From Planctomycetales bacterium (GTDB lineage Bacteria > Planctomycetota > Planctomycetia > Planctomycetales > Planctomycetaceae), in the NCBI GenBank assembly GCA_028285345.1, contig JANQPT010000023.1, forward strand, positions 1-64,000: DNA of 64,000 nt, in the 5' to 3' direction. Made by a program: the position numbers and the translations under genes. Positions 32,464 to 41,464 of this stretch are shown piece by piece. Under the pieces are notes generated by a model. It made no database searches. It worked only from the letters and a program-made list of their open reading frames with translations, and was not told where the DNA came from. Numbering within the stretch: position 1 is the stretch's first letter; every line of letters starts with the position of its first letter.

Positions 32464-33300
32464 TTAACGTTGCGCGATCGGCGGTGCGACTTTTTCCTGA
32501 AAATCTGCGAATTCGACCCACTTCATCTCATCGCTCTGCAGATGTTGTTTCCAGGCACGAATGCTGCGTTGGTCGCGGCGGGTCAGTTTCCATTTGAATT
32601 CATGCCTGGCCTGCAAGTGCGGCTGCCCGGCGATGTTTCGAATGCGGCTGACCTTCACCGGCAGCAATCCCCGCGACTGCAGGACCTTATTGACCTTCAA
32701 CCGAGGCCCGGGAAACATCGCCTCCGGGTGCATCAACGGATTCAGTTGCGCCATCCAATTCGTGTATTCAATGTATCCGCTCACCAACCGCGGCTTCTTC
32801 GCGGCAACGGCATCTGATTGTACCGTATAGGAGTATTCGTCGCTCTTCATGGTGAGGACTTTTTGCTTTTCGTCAAACTGTTCCTCAAATTCGGGCGCTA
32901 GCTGAAACTGCAAAGTCCGCGCCTCCTGCAGTGAGCGATCATCACCCTTGTTGAGCAGGTACAAGATCCAGTCCTGCGTTTGGCGGTCCATATGGGTTTG
33001 AATCTCGTGAATCCGTTCAAAAGAAATGGTCGTGGCCAACATCCGCCGAATGTTAAAGATTGTGAATTGGCGACGGGCCGGTTGGTAGATCGTGATCTCA
33101 TTCACCTCATCCACGACATCATATGCTTCGCCTGCGTGAAAAATCGTGAGGTTCCGGCCCAGCTCCCTCCGCCCGCGCGATTGGCCTTCTGTCATGTTGT
33201 GAATCGTCGTCACCACTCGGAATTCCTGAGCGCCCGCTACCGCGCCGCAGAGAAGCACCAACAGGCTCAGGCAACAACAGCGGATGATTCCCGACCACAT
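32464..33300 (-). CDS. Secreted protein of unknown function
   Basis: 278 residues from the ATG at 33300, which has GGAGA 7 bases upstream. A GTG at 33351 extends the frame without improving it. The signal peptide is residues 1-24 (CCCLSLLVLLCGAVAGAQE). The mature region begins FRVVTTIHNMTEGQ and continues through YDVVDEVNEITIYQPARRQFTIFN, a beta-rich stretch. A helical and basic second half includes SGYIEYTNWMAQLNPLMHPEAMFPGPRLKVNK. No catalytic motif is visible. Family not recognised; probably a planctomycete-specific secreted protein. Confidence 0.78.
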   Translation of the reverse strand: MWSGIIRCCCLSLLVLLCGAVAGAQEFRVVTTIHNMTEGQSRGRRELGRNLTIFHAGEAYDVVDEVNEITIYQPARRQFTIFNIRRMLATTISFERIHEIQTHMDRQTQDWILYLLNKGDDRSLQEARTLQFQLAPEFEEQFDEKQKVLTMKSDEYSYTVQSDAVAAKKPRLVSGYIEYTNWMAQLNPLMHPEAMFPGPRLKVNKVLQSRGLLPVKVSRIRNIAGQPHLQARHEFKWKLTRRDQRSIRAWKQHLQSDEMKWVEFADFQEKVAPPIAQR

Positions 33301-33399
33301 AACAACGTCTCCAAAGATTTGCAAAATTGATCTCAAAAGTATCTGTTCCACCGCCTCGACTTGAATTCGGCGCGAAACCCGCTGAATTAGAAAGTCTGT

Positions 33400-34299
33400 T
33401 CAGTTGAGGAGGACCGCACTTCCCGCGTCCCGTTCGCTGGCCAGGGCCGCTTCAATGAACGCGATGGTTTCCAACATTTCCGACGCGGCGACCGCCGGGC
33501 GGCCCGTTTGCAGCATCCCGATGATTTCCCGGCACAGATTCCGGTAGGCATACCGCGAGGAGACCTCAATCGGGACGACGGCCCGCTCGCAAAACGCGAT
33601 CACTCCGTAACGCGCCGCCCCCTGCCGTATTCCACGCAACGTACCGATTCGACCATCCTGCCAGCGTCCGGTGACCACGTCCGCGGATTCGCCGCACGTG
33701 TTCGTCACCTCCCGGCATCCCGGCCCCATCACCGAGAACAACAATTCGGTCGGGTGGATGCCGTAGTGAAACAATCCCGGATTTCCATCCATCCGTTTCG
33801 CCGGCCCAAAACTAATCGCTCCGCACGTCTGGCCATACCGGTCGGCCTGCGACTGAAACTGCAGCATCTCCTCGGAAAACCGCAGCGCCGACGCGCTAAA
33901 CAGAGTCGCTTCGTTCTGCTCGGCAATGCGAACCATTTCGCGCGCTTCTGACAGACTGCACGCCAACGGCTTGTCGACGTAGGCCGGAATCCCCGCTTCC
34001 AAGAACAGCCGGGCGTGCGGCAGATGAGCATCGCCGCACAACGAGAGGATCAGCACCGCATCGATTTCACCGATCATTTCCTGCGGGCGATCGACGATGC
34101 GGACATCGCAGTGACGCAGTTGCTCGGCATGCGGACCGATTCGCTCGGGCGACATATCCGATTCGCCCGGACAACCAAGCACGACGCGCGCACCATCCAC
34201 GTACTGGTCGCTGTCCACGCCAACGTGATTGAACCGTTTGGTGAACTCGACCGAATGAGATGAATCGAAATCGACGATTCCCAGCCGGATCATGTCCAT
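33400..34299 (-). CDS. Gfo/Idh/MocA family oxidoreductase
   Basis: 299 residues from the ATG at 34299; the open frame extends further upstream but the Rossmann fold begins here with MIRLGIVDFDSSHSVEF. The diagnostic EIDAVLILSLCGDAHLPHARLFLEAGIPAYVDKPLACSLSEA segment contains the family DKP with the substrate lysine. The second domain includes GLFHYGIHPTELLFSVMG. The nucleotide loop is unusual, with FDSSH where GxGxxG is expected. It is expected to oxidise a sugar or cyclitol with NAD(P). It is divergent from the short-chain dehydrogenase gene across a 313-base gap. Confidence 0.85.
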   Translation of the reverse strand: MDMIRLGIVDFDSSHSVEFTKRFNHVGVDSDQYVDGARVVLGCPGESDMSPERIGPHAEQLRHCDVRIVDRPQEMIGEIDAVLILSLCGDAHLPHARLFLEAGIPAYVDKPLACSLSEAREMVRIAEQNEATLFSASALRFSEEMLQFQSQADRYGQTCGAISFGPAKRMDGNPGLFHYGIHPTELLFSVMGPGCREVTNTCGESADVVTGRWQDGRIGTLRGIRQGAARYGVIAFCERAVVPIEVSSRYAYRNLCREIIGMLQTGRPAVAASEMLETIAFIEAALASERDAGSAVLLN

Positions 34300-34612
34300 C
34301 GCGCGCAACAGTGATCCGAAAACCCAAAGGTTTCCGCGCACTGCGGCGTCTGTAGAGATTGAGAGTAGAGAGAGAGTCTTTGAGAGTAGAAGTGGGCGGA
34401 AGAATAACGCCATCACCCCTTCGCAACAATGCGAGTCCCGCCCAAATCACCGGCAGAAATTGCCGAATCGCGTTCGAGACTCCCGCAACCGCAAATCTGA
34501 GATGGCGAGACTTAAGGCGGACGCCGGATCGCTGTCGAATTCATGCCGTATCGGCTAAGCTGGCACGCTGCACATCGTGGAGGAAATCGACTTCTATTAA
34601 GAGGAGCGGACG
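34300..34612. other. Divergent intergenic region with a spaced direct repeat
   Basis: Between the Gfo/Idh gene and the short-chain dehydrogenase gene. TTGAGAGTAGA occurs at 34359-34369 and again at 34380-34390, 21 bases apart, close to two turns of the helix. A purine-rich run links the copies. No gene is convincing in the gap. Confidence 0.5.
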
Positions 34613-35395
34613 ATGACGGGCAAACTTGAGGGCCGTGTTGTACTGGTGACGGGAGCCGGACGCGGAATTGGTCGGGCCATCTCGAAAGCCTGCGCAAGCG
34701 AGGGCGCACTGCTCGCCGCCGCGGCACGGTCCCAGGATCAACTTGACAGCCTCGTCGACGAAGTCGTCTCCGCAGGAGGCCGTGCAGCCGCTTTTACGAC
34801 CGACCTGTTTCGACGCGAGGCGGCGGCCGAACTCATCGACCGCGTCCGCGCGGAATTCGGACCGGTCGAAATCCTCGTCAATAACGCCGGTATCGGCAGC
34901 AGTTCGCAGCCCAATCCGCTCCAGGATTTTGACGACGACTTTTGGGACCGCTCCCTGCAGCTAAATTTGACCGCGCCCTATCTACTTTGCAAAGCCGTCC
35001 TGCCGGAGATGACGGCCGCCCGTTGGGGACGGATCATAACCGTGGCCTCGATCAATAGCCGCATCCCCAGCTTTCATGCCGCAGGCTATGTTGCCAGCAA
35101 ACATGGAGTGCTCGGGCTCTCGCGCACGATTGCGCTGGAATACGCGTCGTCGGGCATCACGTCGAATTGCATCTGCCCCGGCCCCGTCAAGACGGTCATG
35201 AACGATGCGCGGGTGAAGTACGACGCCGAACGCAAAGGAATCGACCAGGAGCAATACGAAGCAGGCCTCACGCCGATCGGCGGGCGGCTGGTTCCTGAGG
35301 ACATCTCGCCGCTCGCCGTCTATCTGGCCAGCGACGACGCCAAAATGGTGACCGGTCAGGCATACAACGTCGACGGCGGCATTGCGATGTCCTGA
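34613..35395 (+). CDS. Short-chain dehydrogenase/reductase (SDR)
   Basis: 260 residues, classical SDR. Cofactor motif TGAGRGIG (about 13-20), NNAGIG (about 89-94), catalytic serine in VASINSR, and YVASKHG giving the YxxxK pair (about 156-160). It ends with VTGQAYNVDGGIAMS, typical of the 3-oxoacyl-ACP reductase-like group. AGAGGAG lies 8 bases before the ATG. The arginine after the glycine motif (AARSQ) favours NADPH. The substrate cannot be told. It lies tail to tail with the aminotransferase, 16 bases apart. Confidence 0.92.
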   Translation: MTGKLEGRVVLVTGAGRGIGRAISKACASEGALLAAAARSQDQLDSLVDEVVSAGGRAAAFTTDLFRREAAAELIDRVRAEFGPVEILVNNAGIGSSSQPNPLQDFDDDFWDRSLQLNLTAPYLLCKAVLPEMTAARWGRIITVASINSRIPSFHAAGYVASKHGVLGLSRTIALEYASSGITSNCICPGPVKTVMNDARVKYDAERKGIDQEQYEAGLTPIGGRLVPEDISPLAVYLASDDAKMVTGQAYNVDGGIAMS

Positions 35396-35411
35396 ACGCG
35401 CGCTTGTCGCA

Positions 35412-36836
35412 CTAAGTCGCGCTGCCTGCCGCAACGCCTTGCAAGCGTTCCGCAACGTCCCGGCAGATTGATTGCAACAGCCGCAGTGACGCCTGCGCTT
35501 CGTCAGCGGTGATTGTCATCGGCGGGCTGACACGGATGACCTTGCCGGCCAGCGGACCGAGCAGGTGGATCCCGTCACCCCCCTGGCCCAGATAAGCCGC
35601 CTCGACAACGGCGTTGGCAACCTCTTCGGCAGACAGTTCCCCGACCGGACCACATTCAATGCCAAAGACCATTCCTTCGCCCCGCACTTTGGTGATCACC
35701 GGCGTTTCTTTGAGCTTGGCAAGCTCGGCGAAGAAGATTTCAGAGACCGCACGAGTATGCTCGAGAATGTCGGTCGACTCAAATTCATCGAGCGTCGCCA
35801 AGACCGCCGCACACGACAGCGGATTAGCGCTCCACGTGTCGGACGCTTCGCCGTAGTGCAGCGAATCCATGACATCTCGGCGTCCAACCACAGCGGCAAC
35901 CGGCACGCCGTTGCCCAATCCCTTGCCCAGTGCAACCAGATCCGGCTCGATGCCGTAAGCTTCGAACGCATACATTCTCCCGGTGCGTCCGAAGTTAGCC
36001 TGCACTTCATCGAAGATCAGCAAGATATCGTGCGCGCGGCAAAACTCCTGCAGTAGTTGATGGTACGCTGCCGGCGGATGATAACTCCCCCCGCCGCCGA
36101 GATAGGGCTCGGTAATCAAGCAATTCAACCGATCGCCGAACTCGTCGTGCAGCGCCTCTAACTCCTCTCGATACTTCTGCAGGTCGATCTCGCGGCCGTA
36201 CTGTTCGACGTCATCAACCTCCTGCATGGGAAAGCTGATGAACTTGACGCGCGGGTCGCGCTCGGCGTCGCTCTCCGAGCCGGTAACAGCGCCGGCAAGT
36301 CCCTTCTTGCCGTGGAATCCGTAGCGGGTGGCGATGATCAGATCGCGGGCCGGATCGCGGTGCAGACAAGCCCAAAGTGCTTTCTGAATTGCCTCCGATC
36401 CCGAGGCCGCCCACATCACGGCGTCAATGCGGCCGCCTCCCGGTTGGTTGGCTGCGTTCGCCACCAACCGCTGCGCCGCTTCGGCTTCGATCGGCGTCAC
36501 GGCGTTGTAGGCTGTCAGCGGGACCGCTTCAAAGTAATCGTCGACCGCGCCCGCAGCCGGAGCACTTGCCGAGAGCTGCTCGGCGGTCCATCCCAAATAC
36601 CCGGCCATCCGCTGCTGCCACCGGAGCGGATTATGTCCCAGATTCGCCACGAGGACTCCGGACGTGTAGTCGTAGAGCCGCTTGCCTTCAGGCGTCCAAT
36701 GATAGATCCCGGCCGATTTGGCTAAGACCGCCAGGCTCGGCGTGTAGGTCTTCAGCGCCTGCGGCTGGTATGCGCCGACGGCCGCCCGGTCGGCATTGGA
36801 ACGTTCTTCTCCGGGGAATTGAATGGGCGAAGTCAT
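35412..36836 (-). CDS. Class III pyridoxal-phosphate aminotransferase
   Basis: 474 residues, fold-type I aminotransferase of the acetylornithine/4-aminobutyrate/ornithine group. Motifs in order: GSEAIQKALWAC (phosphate binding), GFHGKKG, LLIFDEVQANFGRTGRMYAFE (aspartate that pairs with the pyridine nitrogen) and DLVALGKGLGNGVPVAAVVG (Schiff-base lysine about residue 300). The C-terminus MVFGIECG...IRVSPPMTIT is standard. Cytoplasmic. The exact substrate is not determined by motif. Upstream lies a short gap with a palindrome and a hairpin. Confidence 0.92.
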   Translation of the reverse strand: MTSPIQFPGEERSNADRAAVGAYQPQALKTYTPSLAVLAKSAGIYHWTPEGKRLYDYTSGVLVANLGHNPLRWQQRMAGYLGWTAEQLSASAPAAGAVDDYFEAVPLTAYNAVTPIEAEAAQRLVANAANQPGGGRIDAVMWAASGSEAIQKALWACLHRDPARDLIIATRYGFHGKKGLAGAVTGSESDAERDPRVKFISFPMQEVDDVEQYGREIDLQKYREELEALHDEFGDRLNCLITEPYLGGGGSYHPPAAYHQLLQEFCRAHDILLIFDEVQANFGRTGRMYAFEAYGIEPDLVALGKGLGNGVPVAAVVGRRDVMDSLHYGEASDTWSANPLSCAAVLATLDEFESTDILEHTRAVSEIFFAELAKLKETPVITKVRGEGMVFGIECGPVGELSAEEVANAVVEAAYLGQGGDGIHLLGPLAGKVIRVSPPMTITADEAQASLRLLQSICRDVAERLQGVAAGSAT

Positions 36837-36874
36837 GTCACAAACCGTATTCGATCAAAGCTGCATTGGTGCGA

Positions 36875-36923
36875 TCCGGGATCGATCCCGGAAGAGGAAA
36901 TGACCCCGATCAAGCCGGGGTCA
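36875..36923. promoter_or_regulatory. Perfect palindrome and adjacent hairpin upstream of the aminotransferase
   Basis: TCCGGGATCGATCCCGGA (36875-36892) is an 18-base perfect palindrome. A second hairpin follows, TGACCCC (36901-36907) pairing with GGGGTCA (36917-36923). They lie between the minus-strand HEAT-repeat gene, which ends at 36988, and the aminotransferase start at 36836. They may terminate the former or regulate the latter. No T-run makes it a textbook terminator. Confidence 0.5.
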
Positions 36924-36987
36924 CGGATGCCCGGTCGTTCTTCGCAGGCACCCGCGAGACAGCATACTGACTGCGATCACCGAAAGT

Positions 36988-39054
36988 CTACTCACCGTCG
37001 TGCTTCTTCAGCACATCTTGAGCAGCCTTGCGAACGTTCTCGTCGCTGTCTCGGGCGGCACTGCGCAAGGCCTGCATCACCAGCGGTCCTGTACGTCCCG
37101 ATTTGTCCAGCGCGTCGACAATCTCAAGCCTGACTTGCGGATTGGGGTGGTCGACCCCCTTGAGCAAAAACGGCGCTGCTTCCCGGCCAACATCCCCATC
37201 GGCCGCGCCGATTTGGACCATCGCCCAGGCGCTCAGCAATTGCAGAAACTGATCGTCCTCGCGAAGGTTCTTTCGTAATTCCGGCATCGCGTCCTTCGCT
37301 GCCGGGCCGATTCGCCCCAGGGCAAATACGGCGGTGTAACGCAGTCGCGGCACATTCGATTTGAGCAACTCGATAATCGTGGACGTCGCTTCGGCCGAGT
37401 CAGGACCGATTTCCGCCAACGTGGCCAATATCTGGTCACGAACCGATTCGTCCTCATCCTTTTGCAGCCGCTCTGTCAGCTTCGGGACCGCCGATTTGGC
37501 CTTGGTGCCAATCGCACCTAATGCTTCCGCCACCTCGCGGCGGACCAATGGAAGTTCGCTGTCCAGGCCGTTCATAAACCGCGGCACGGCCAGCGTGATG
37601 TACTTTTCGTTTTTGGGATCCAAAGTGATTAACGCGTGGGCACATGCCAATTGCAGCCGCGGATTGCCGGGAACCTTCGCCGTTCGCTCCAAGAGAGGGA
37701 TCGCGCGTTTCTCGCCGATCTTGCCCAGCGCAAACGCGGCGGCGGGACGTGCCGCGGCGTCGGGATCCTCCAGCAGCGCCATCAATTTGGTTGACGCCGG
37801 TTTGGCCTCAGGGCCGATCAGCGCCAACGCGACAATCACGTCACGTTTTACGGTTTCATTCTTTTCGTCAATCGCCGCAATCAGTGCGTCGACCGCCGGT
37901 TTGGCGGCCGGGCCCATCTGGCCGAGAATCATGGCCGCCAGCTGTCGCAGATCTTCTTCAGCGAGCAGTTTTGAAACGGCGGGAACGGCCTTGGGACCAA
38001 GTTGAGAGAGCGCCTGCGCCGCGTGGATCGCCAGCGCGGCCTCTTCCTCCTGCATCGCCGTCACAAGCGCCTCGGCACTGCCGGCGGCTTCCGGCCCCAA
38101 CGCGCCCAGTGCTCCGGCGGCATTGATTTGTACATTCAGATTGTCATCGCTTAGCGCTTTGGTCAGCGGCTCGACGGCCGACTTCGATGCCGGCGCCAAC
38201 TTGCCAAGCGCAGACGCCGCGTGCGCCCGCACGGTTGGAGACGTGTGGGACAACGCTTTACTCAAACCGGCGACTGCGCCCTCAGCAGGGTGACCAATCT
38301 CACCGATGGCCCGCGCAGCATGCCAGCTAGTCAAATCGTCCGAACTGTCCAGTAACTTCACGAGCCCCGGCACCGCATTCTTAGCATCCGGCCCGATATT
38401 GGCGAGTGCATCACAGGCCCGCCAACAGACTTGCGGATCGCCCGTTTCGACCGCTTTCGCCAATTCGGCAACTGCCATCGGCCCGAGTGCCGAGAGCAGC
38501 CGCACGGCGTTACGTTGAACGTGCCGATCCTTGGACGCGAGTGCCGCCACCACATCGGGAACCACCGCTTGGAGCGGCTCAGTGTCGCGCGGGTTTAACC
38601 GCGCCAACGCGACAGCCGACGCAATCTTTAATCGGACATCGTCGCTGTTCACAAACTTGCGAATCTCCGGTCCGGCCTGTTTCGACGCCGCAGGACCGAT
38701 CTCCGCCAAGGCATGCAATGCCTCATGGACTAACGATTTGTCTTCGTGCTTCAGAATCCGCAGCACCGCCGGAACTGTCACAAAGGCACGCGGCCCGATC
38801 CGCTGCACAGCAATCAGCGATTCCTGGACTACCTCTTGGTCACTGTCGCGCAGCGTGGTGGAAAGCTCGTAAATCGCTTGCGGCGGCAGATTGTCGCGCC
38901 GCCCCAATTCCATCACCGCGGCGGATCTCGTGCCTGGGTCGTCCGATTTCATTTCGCGAAGCAACTTGGAAATGCTGGCTTCCTGGGCCTGCGACAGGCC
39001 GGCAACCGCGAGGACACTTGCGGACAACACCAAGGTCAGAAGAGGTCTCATCAT
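36988..39054 (-). CDS. Secreted HEAT-repeat protein
   Basis: 688 residues with a signal peptide (about 1-23, ending AGLSQAQEAS). The remainder is an array of roughly 17 HEAT-like repeats of about 35-39 residues, with recurring units such as ALAEIGPAASKQAGPEIRKF and ALGTLGPEAAGSAEALV-type helices. This makes a long alpha-solenoid suited to binding other proteins. There is no enzymatic motif. The family is plentiful in planctomycetes, often exported. An ATG pair at 39054/39051 with GGAG upstream gives the start. Partner unknown. Confidence 0.9.
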   Translation of the reverse strand: MMRPLLTLVLSASVLAVAGLSQAQEASISKLLREMKSDDPGTRSAAVMELGRRDNLPPQAIYELSTTLRDSDQEVVQESLIAVQRIGPRAFVTVPAVLRILKHEDKSLVHEALHALAEIGPAASKQAGPEIRKFVNSDDVRLKIASAVALARLNPRDTEPLQAVVPDVVAALASKDRHVQRNAVRLLSALGPMAVAELAKAVETGDPQVCWRACDALANIGPDAKNAVPGLVKLLDSSDDLTSWHAARAIGEIGHPAEGAVAGLSKALSHTSPTVRAHAASALGKLAPASKSAVEPLTKALSDDNLNVQINAAGALGALGPEAAGSAEALVTAMQEEEAALAIHAAQALSQLGPKAVPAVSKLLAEEDLRQLAAMILGQMGPAAKPAVDALIAAIDEKNETVKRDVIVALALIGPEAKPASTKLMALLEDPDAAARPAAAFALGKIGEKRAIPLLERTAKVPGNPRLQLACAHALITLDPKNEKYITLAVPRFMNGLDSELPLVRREVAEALGAIGTKAKSAVPKLTERLQKDEDESVRDQILATLAEIGPDSAEATSTIIELLKSNVPRLRYTAVFALGRIGPAAKDAMPELRKNLREDDQFLQLLSAWAMVQIGAADGDVGREAAPFLLKGVDHPNPQVRLEIVDALDKSGRTGPLVMQALRSAARDSDENVRKAAQDVLKKHDGE

Positions 39055-39245
39055 TCGCTCCGCTTGTCGATTTTACAGAAGGTTGTTGCCTCGGCGTGGG
39101 GAGAATCGTAGGATGCAGAGGAAACGCGTATTTTTCATTCTATCTGTCTCTACGACAAAAGACAGCATTGTTTTTCCGGAATTTCGTGAATGCGAAGATT
39201 CTCGCCGGCCGGGGCGTTCACTGAGCAAGTTATCGGAGCGAAACG

Positions 39246-39995
39246 ATGAGAAGAGTACTCTGCCTAGTCACGGTGACACTTCTGGCCGCCTCGATGTGGG
39301 AGTCGAATGACACCGCAAGCGCGCAGGTTCGCCGTGGACGAATCGGCAGACGGGGCGGTATCGCCGTGGGCCGCTGGTACCAGCCGTATGGCGTCTACGG
39401 GATCGGCTATGGTGGCTACGGTGGATATGGCTGGGGCTACGGCGGATCGACGGTGGCCGAAGGTTACGGCCGCGGCATGGCCGACGTGATTCGCGCGCAA
39501 GCAGAATACAATCAAGCCGACGCACAGGCCCGGCTCACCCGCGAAGAAGCCCGCGCGCGGTATATCGAAAACAAGAAGAAGGCCGCCGACACCTATTGGG
39601 AGATGAAAGAGAATCATCGGCAGTACAAGGAGGAGCAGCGGCGCGCACAAGAAGAACGCGCAGCGCGGGGACGAGCCAAATTGGAAGCGTCACAAACTTC
39701 TTCCAAGATGCAGGGATTGGGTCCCGACGACTTCGATCCGGTGACCGGCAAGATTCATTGGCCGGAACTCTTGCAACAGCCCGAATTCGATGCCACACGC
39801 GCCAAGCTCAACGATTTGTTCGAACATCGCACGCTCACCGGCGGCGCTGCCGGCGAGGAGAACAGCGACGATATCGAGGCCGCTACCGATGCGATGCGCG
39901 CCGAACTGAAAAAGCAAATCCGCTCGGTCCCCGCAATGGAATACATGGCCGCCCGAAAGTTCATCGACGGGCTGGCCTACGAAGGCCGCGGCTGA
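39246..39995 (+). CDS. Secreted Gly/Tyr-rich protein with coiled-coil region
   Basis: 249 residues; GGAG precedes the ATG. A signal peptide covers about 1-27 (ending SAQV). Residues 28-75 are rich in Gly, Tyr and Arg (YGIGYGGYGGYGWGYGG). Residues about 80-150 are strongly charged and helical (NQADAQARLTREEARARYIENKKKAADTYWEMKENHRQYKEEQRRAQEERAARGRAKLEA), likely a coiled coil. The final part, GLGPDDFDPVTGKIHWPELLQ and onward, is more conserved in style. Family not recognised. It is divergent from the HEAT-repeat gene; a structural or envelope role is plausible but unproven. Confidence 0.8.
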   Translation: MRRVLCLVTVTLLAASMWESNDTASAQVRRGRIGRRGGIAVGRWYQPYGVYGIGYGGYGGYGWGYGGSTVAEGYGRGMADVIRAQAEYNQADAQARLTREEARARYIENKKKAADTYWEMKENHRQYKEEQRRAQEERAARGRAKLEASQTSSKMQGLGPDDFDPVTGKIHWPELLQQPEFDATRAKLNDLFEHRTLTGGAAGEENSDDIEAATDAMRAELKKQIRSVPAMEYMAARKFIDGLAYEGRG

Positions 39996-40455
39996 TCCGG
40001 CGACGACGTTTCCGACGTCAAACCGCTCCCGCGCCCCGGTGATTCACGACCGCTGGGAGCAGCTCAGCTCCCGTCTCACTTAACGGTTTCGACCCGTTTC
40101 TGCGCGAGAAAAATCCGTACAGGCCGTAATGTCGGAAGCCTCCCCGAGAATCAGTGGGTAATCGTTCCGCTGATTCTGATCCGCGGCGAATCTTGCTCCG
40201 TTTCGATACCGGCGTCGGATATCTATGTATTGCGGCAGAAATCCCGCAACAGAGCCGACGGAATCCTAGTCAACACCCCGTCGCAACCGTGATTCACCCG
40301 CGAAGTCGATAGACAACCAAAACCAGTTCCGAATTTGGTAGCCGAATTCGTGAGAATTCGGATGAGTTCCCCCTAATCGACCGAACTCTCACGAGTCCGG
40401 TTACGAACGTGACCGATTTTTGGAACGATTGAAACTCCTTGTAGAGAGAACTCAC
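39996..40455. other. Intergenic region with a dyad upstream of the OmpA-like gene
   Basis: 460 bases without a convincing gene. A perfect inverted repeat, CCGAATTC at 40342-40349 and GAATTCGG at 40354-40361 around GTGA, lies 95 bases before the next start. A looser match, CCGAATTTGG at 40329, precedes it. This may be an operator or a leader hairpin. Confidence 0.5.
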
Positions 40456-41436
40456 ATGACAAGTTGGTGCACTCCCACCAAACCGAAGAAAAAAATCGCG
40501 TCAGGCAACCTGATTGGCGAGATCTACTTTAACAAGCGCTCGTCGTCGCTCGACAACTCAGACAAAAAGGCGATCGACAAACTGGCCGACATCTTGGCCA
40601 CCCATCCCAAAGGGATCGAGTCGACGAAATTGCTTGTCTTGGGAGACACCGGTCCGGCCGAGGCGCCCAAACCGAACGTCACGTTGGCTAAACAGCGGGC
40701 TGAAGCTGTCGTCACGTATCTGCGTTCGAAGCTTCCCAAGAACACACAGAAACTGGTGAAGGTCGAAGCAGCCGGCAAAGGTGCGCCCTTTCCCAAGCCT
40801 CCACCCGGAACCACTCGCCGGCGCATCGTGGAGATCATCAATCGCGGCAAACCGATCAAAGCGGCGCCCGCGCCGTTGAAAAAGGCCAAGAGCAACAAGG
40901 AGGCCTTTGAGATGGCCGTCTCCGCATGGATGATGCTCGGGCCCAAAAAGGGCGGCGGCTGGTACACAAAAGAGAGTATTCGCATCGCCCACTGGATCAA
41001 CGGCCCAGCCAAGGCAGCACTGATCAAAGGCAACGACGCGTACTTGCACAACATGAACCCCAAGGTCCGCCGCCAAGTGCAAACGGGTTCCAAGAAGCTG
41101 AACTCCAAGGAGTGGGAGGCGCTGCTCGACGGAAACCGTATTCTCCGCGAGCTGAAGGAAGTCGCCGCCTATGGCAATCCGCATCAGGCGATTATCGAGC
41201 GGCTGCTGTCAATCGATGCGGGGATTCTGGGCGGCATCGACTACATCATGGAGCAGGCGGCCAAAGTGGGAGCCGGCGGGCGAGGCGAAGGAATGTGGCA
41301 GATGATCCGCTACATCTTGGCGAAAGACGAAGACTGGTATCCGCCCGCCTTCGGTGACGTCAAGCACGAAGACCGCAATTCGATCTACTGGATTTACTTC
41401 CAAGACATCAAGAAAGGGTGGCGCGAGAAACTGTAG
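40456..41436 (+). CDS. OmpA-like domain protein without export signal
   Basis: 326 residues from the ATG at 40456 with GAGAG about 8 bases upstream; a TTG at 40420 could extend it by 12. Residues about 20-130 match the OmpA C-terminal (peptidoglycan-binding) domain: GEIYFNKRSSSLDNSDKKAIDKLADIL, later NVTLAKQRAEAVVTYL and RRRIVEIINRG. The remaining 190 residues (EAFEMAVSAWMMLGPKKGGGWYTKESIRIAHWINGP and following) are helical and not recognised. The N-terminus MTSWCTPTKPKKKIASG has no signal peptide, lipobox or anchor, which is odd for this domain. It could be exported by an unconventional route or work inside the cell. Confidence 0.78.
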   Translation: MTSWCTPTKPKKKIASGNLIGEIYFNKRSSSLDNSDKKAIDKLADILATHPKGIESTKLLVLGDTGPAEAPKPNVTLAKQRAEAVVTYLRSKLPKNTQKLVKVEAAGKGAPFPKPPPGTTRRRIVEIINRGKPIKAAPAPLKKAKSNKEAFEMAVSAWMMLGPKKGGGWYTKESIRIAHWINGPAKAALIKGNDAYLHNMNPKVRRQVQTGSKKLNSKEWEALLDGNRILRELKEVAAYGNPHQAIIERLLSIDAGILGGIDYIMEQAAKVGAGGRGEGMWQMIRYILAKDEDWYPPAFGDVKHEDRNSIYWIYFQDIKKGWREKL

Positions 41437-41464
41437 CCGGCTGAGAATTCGGCACCGCGTACGA

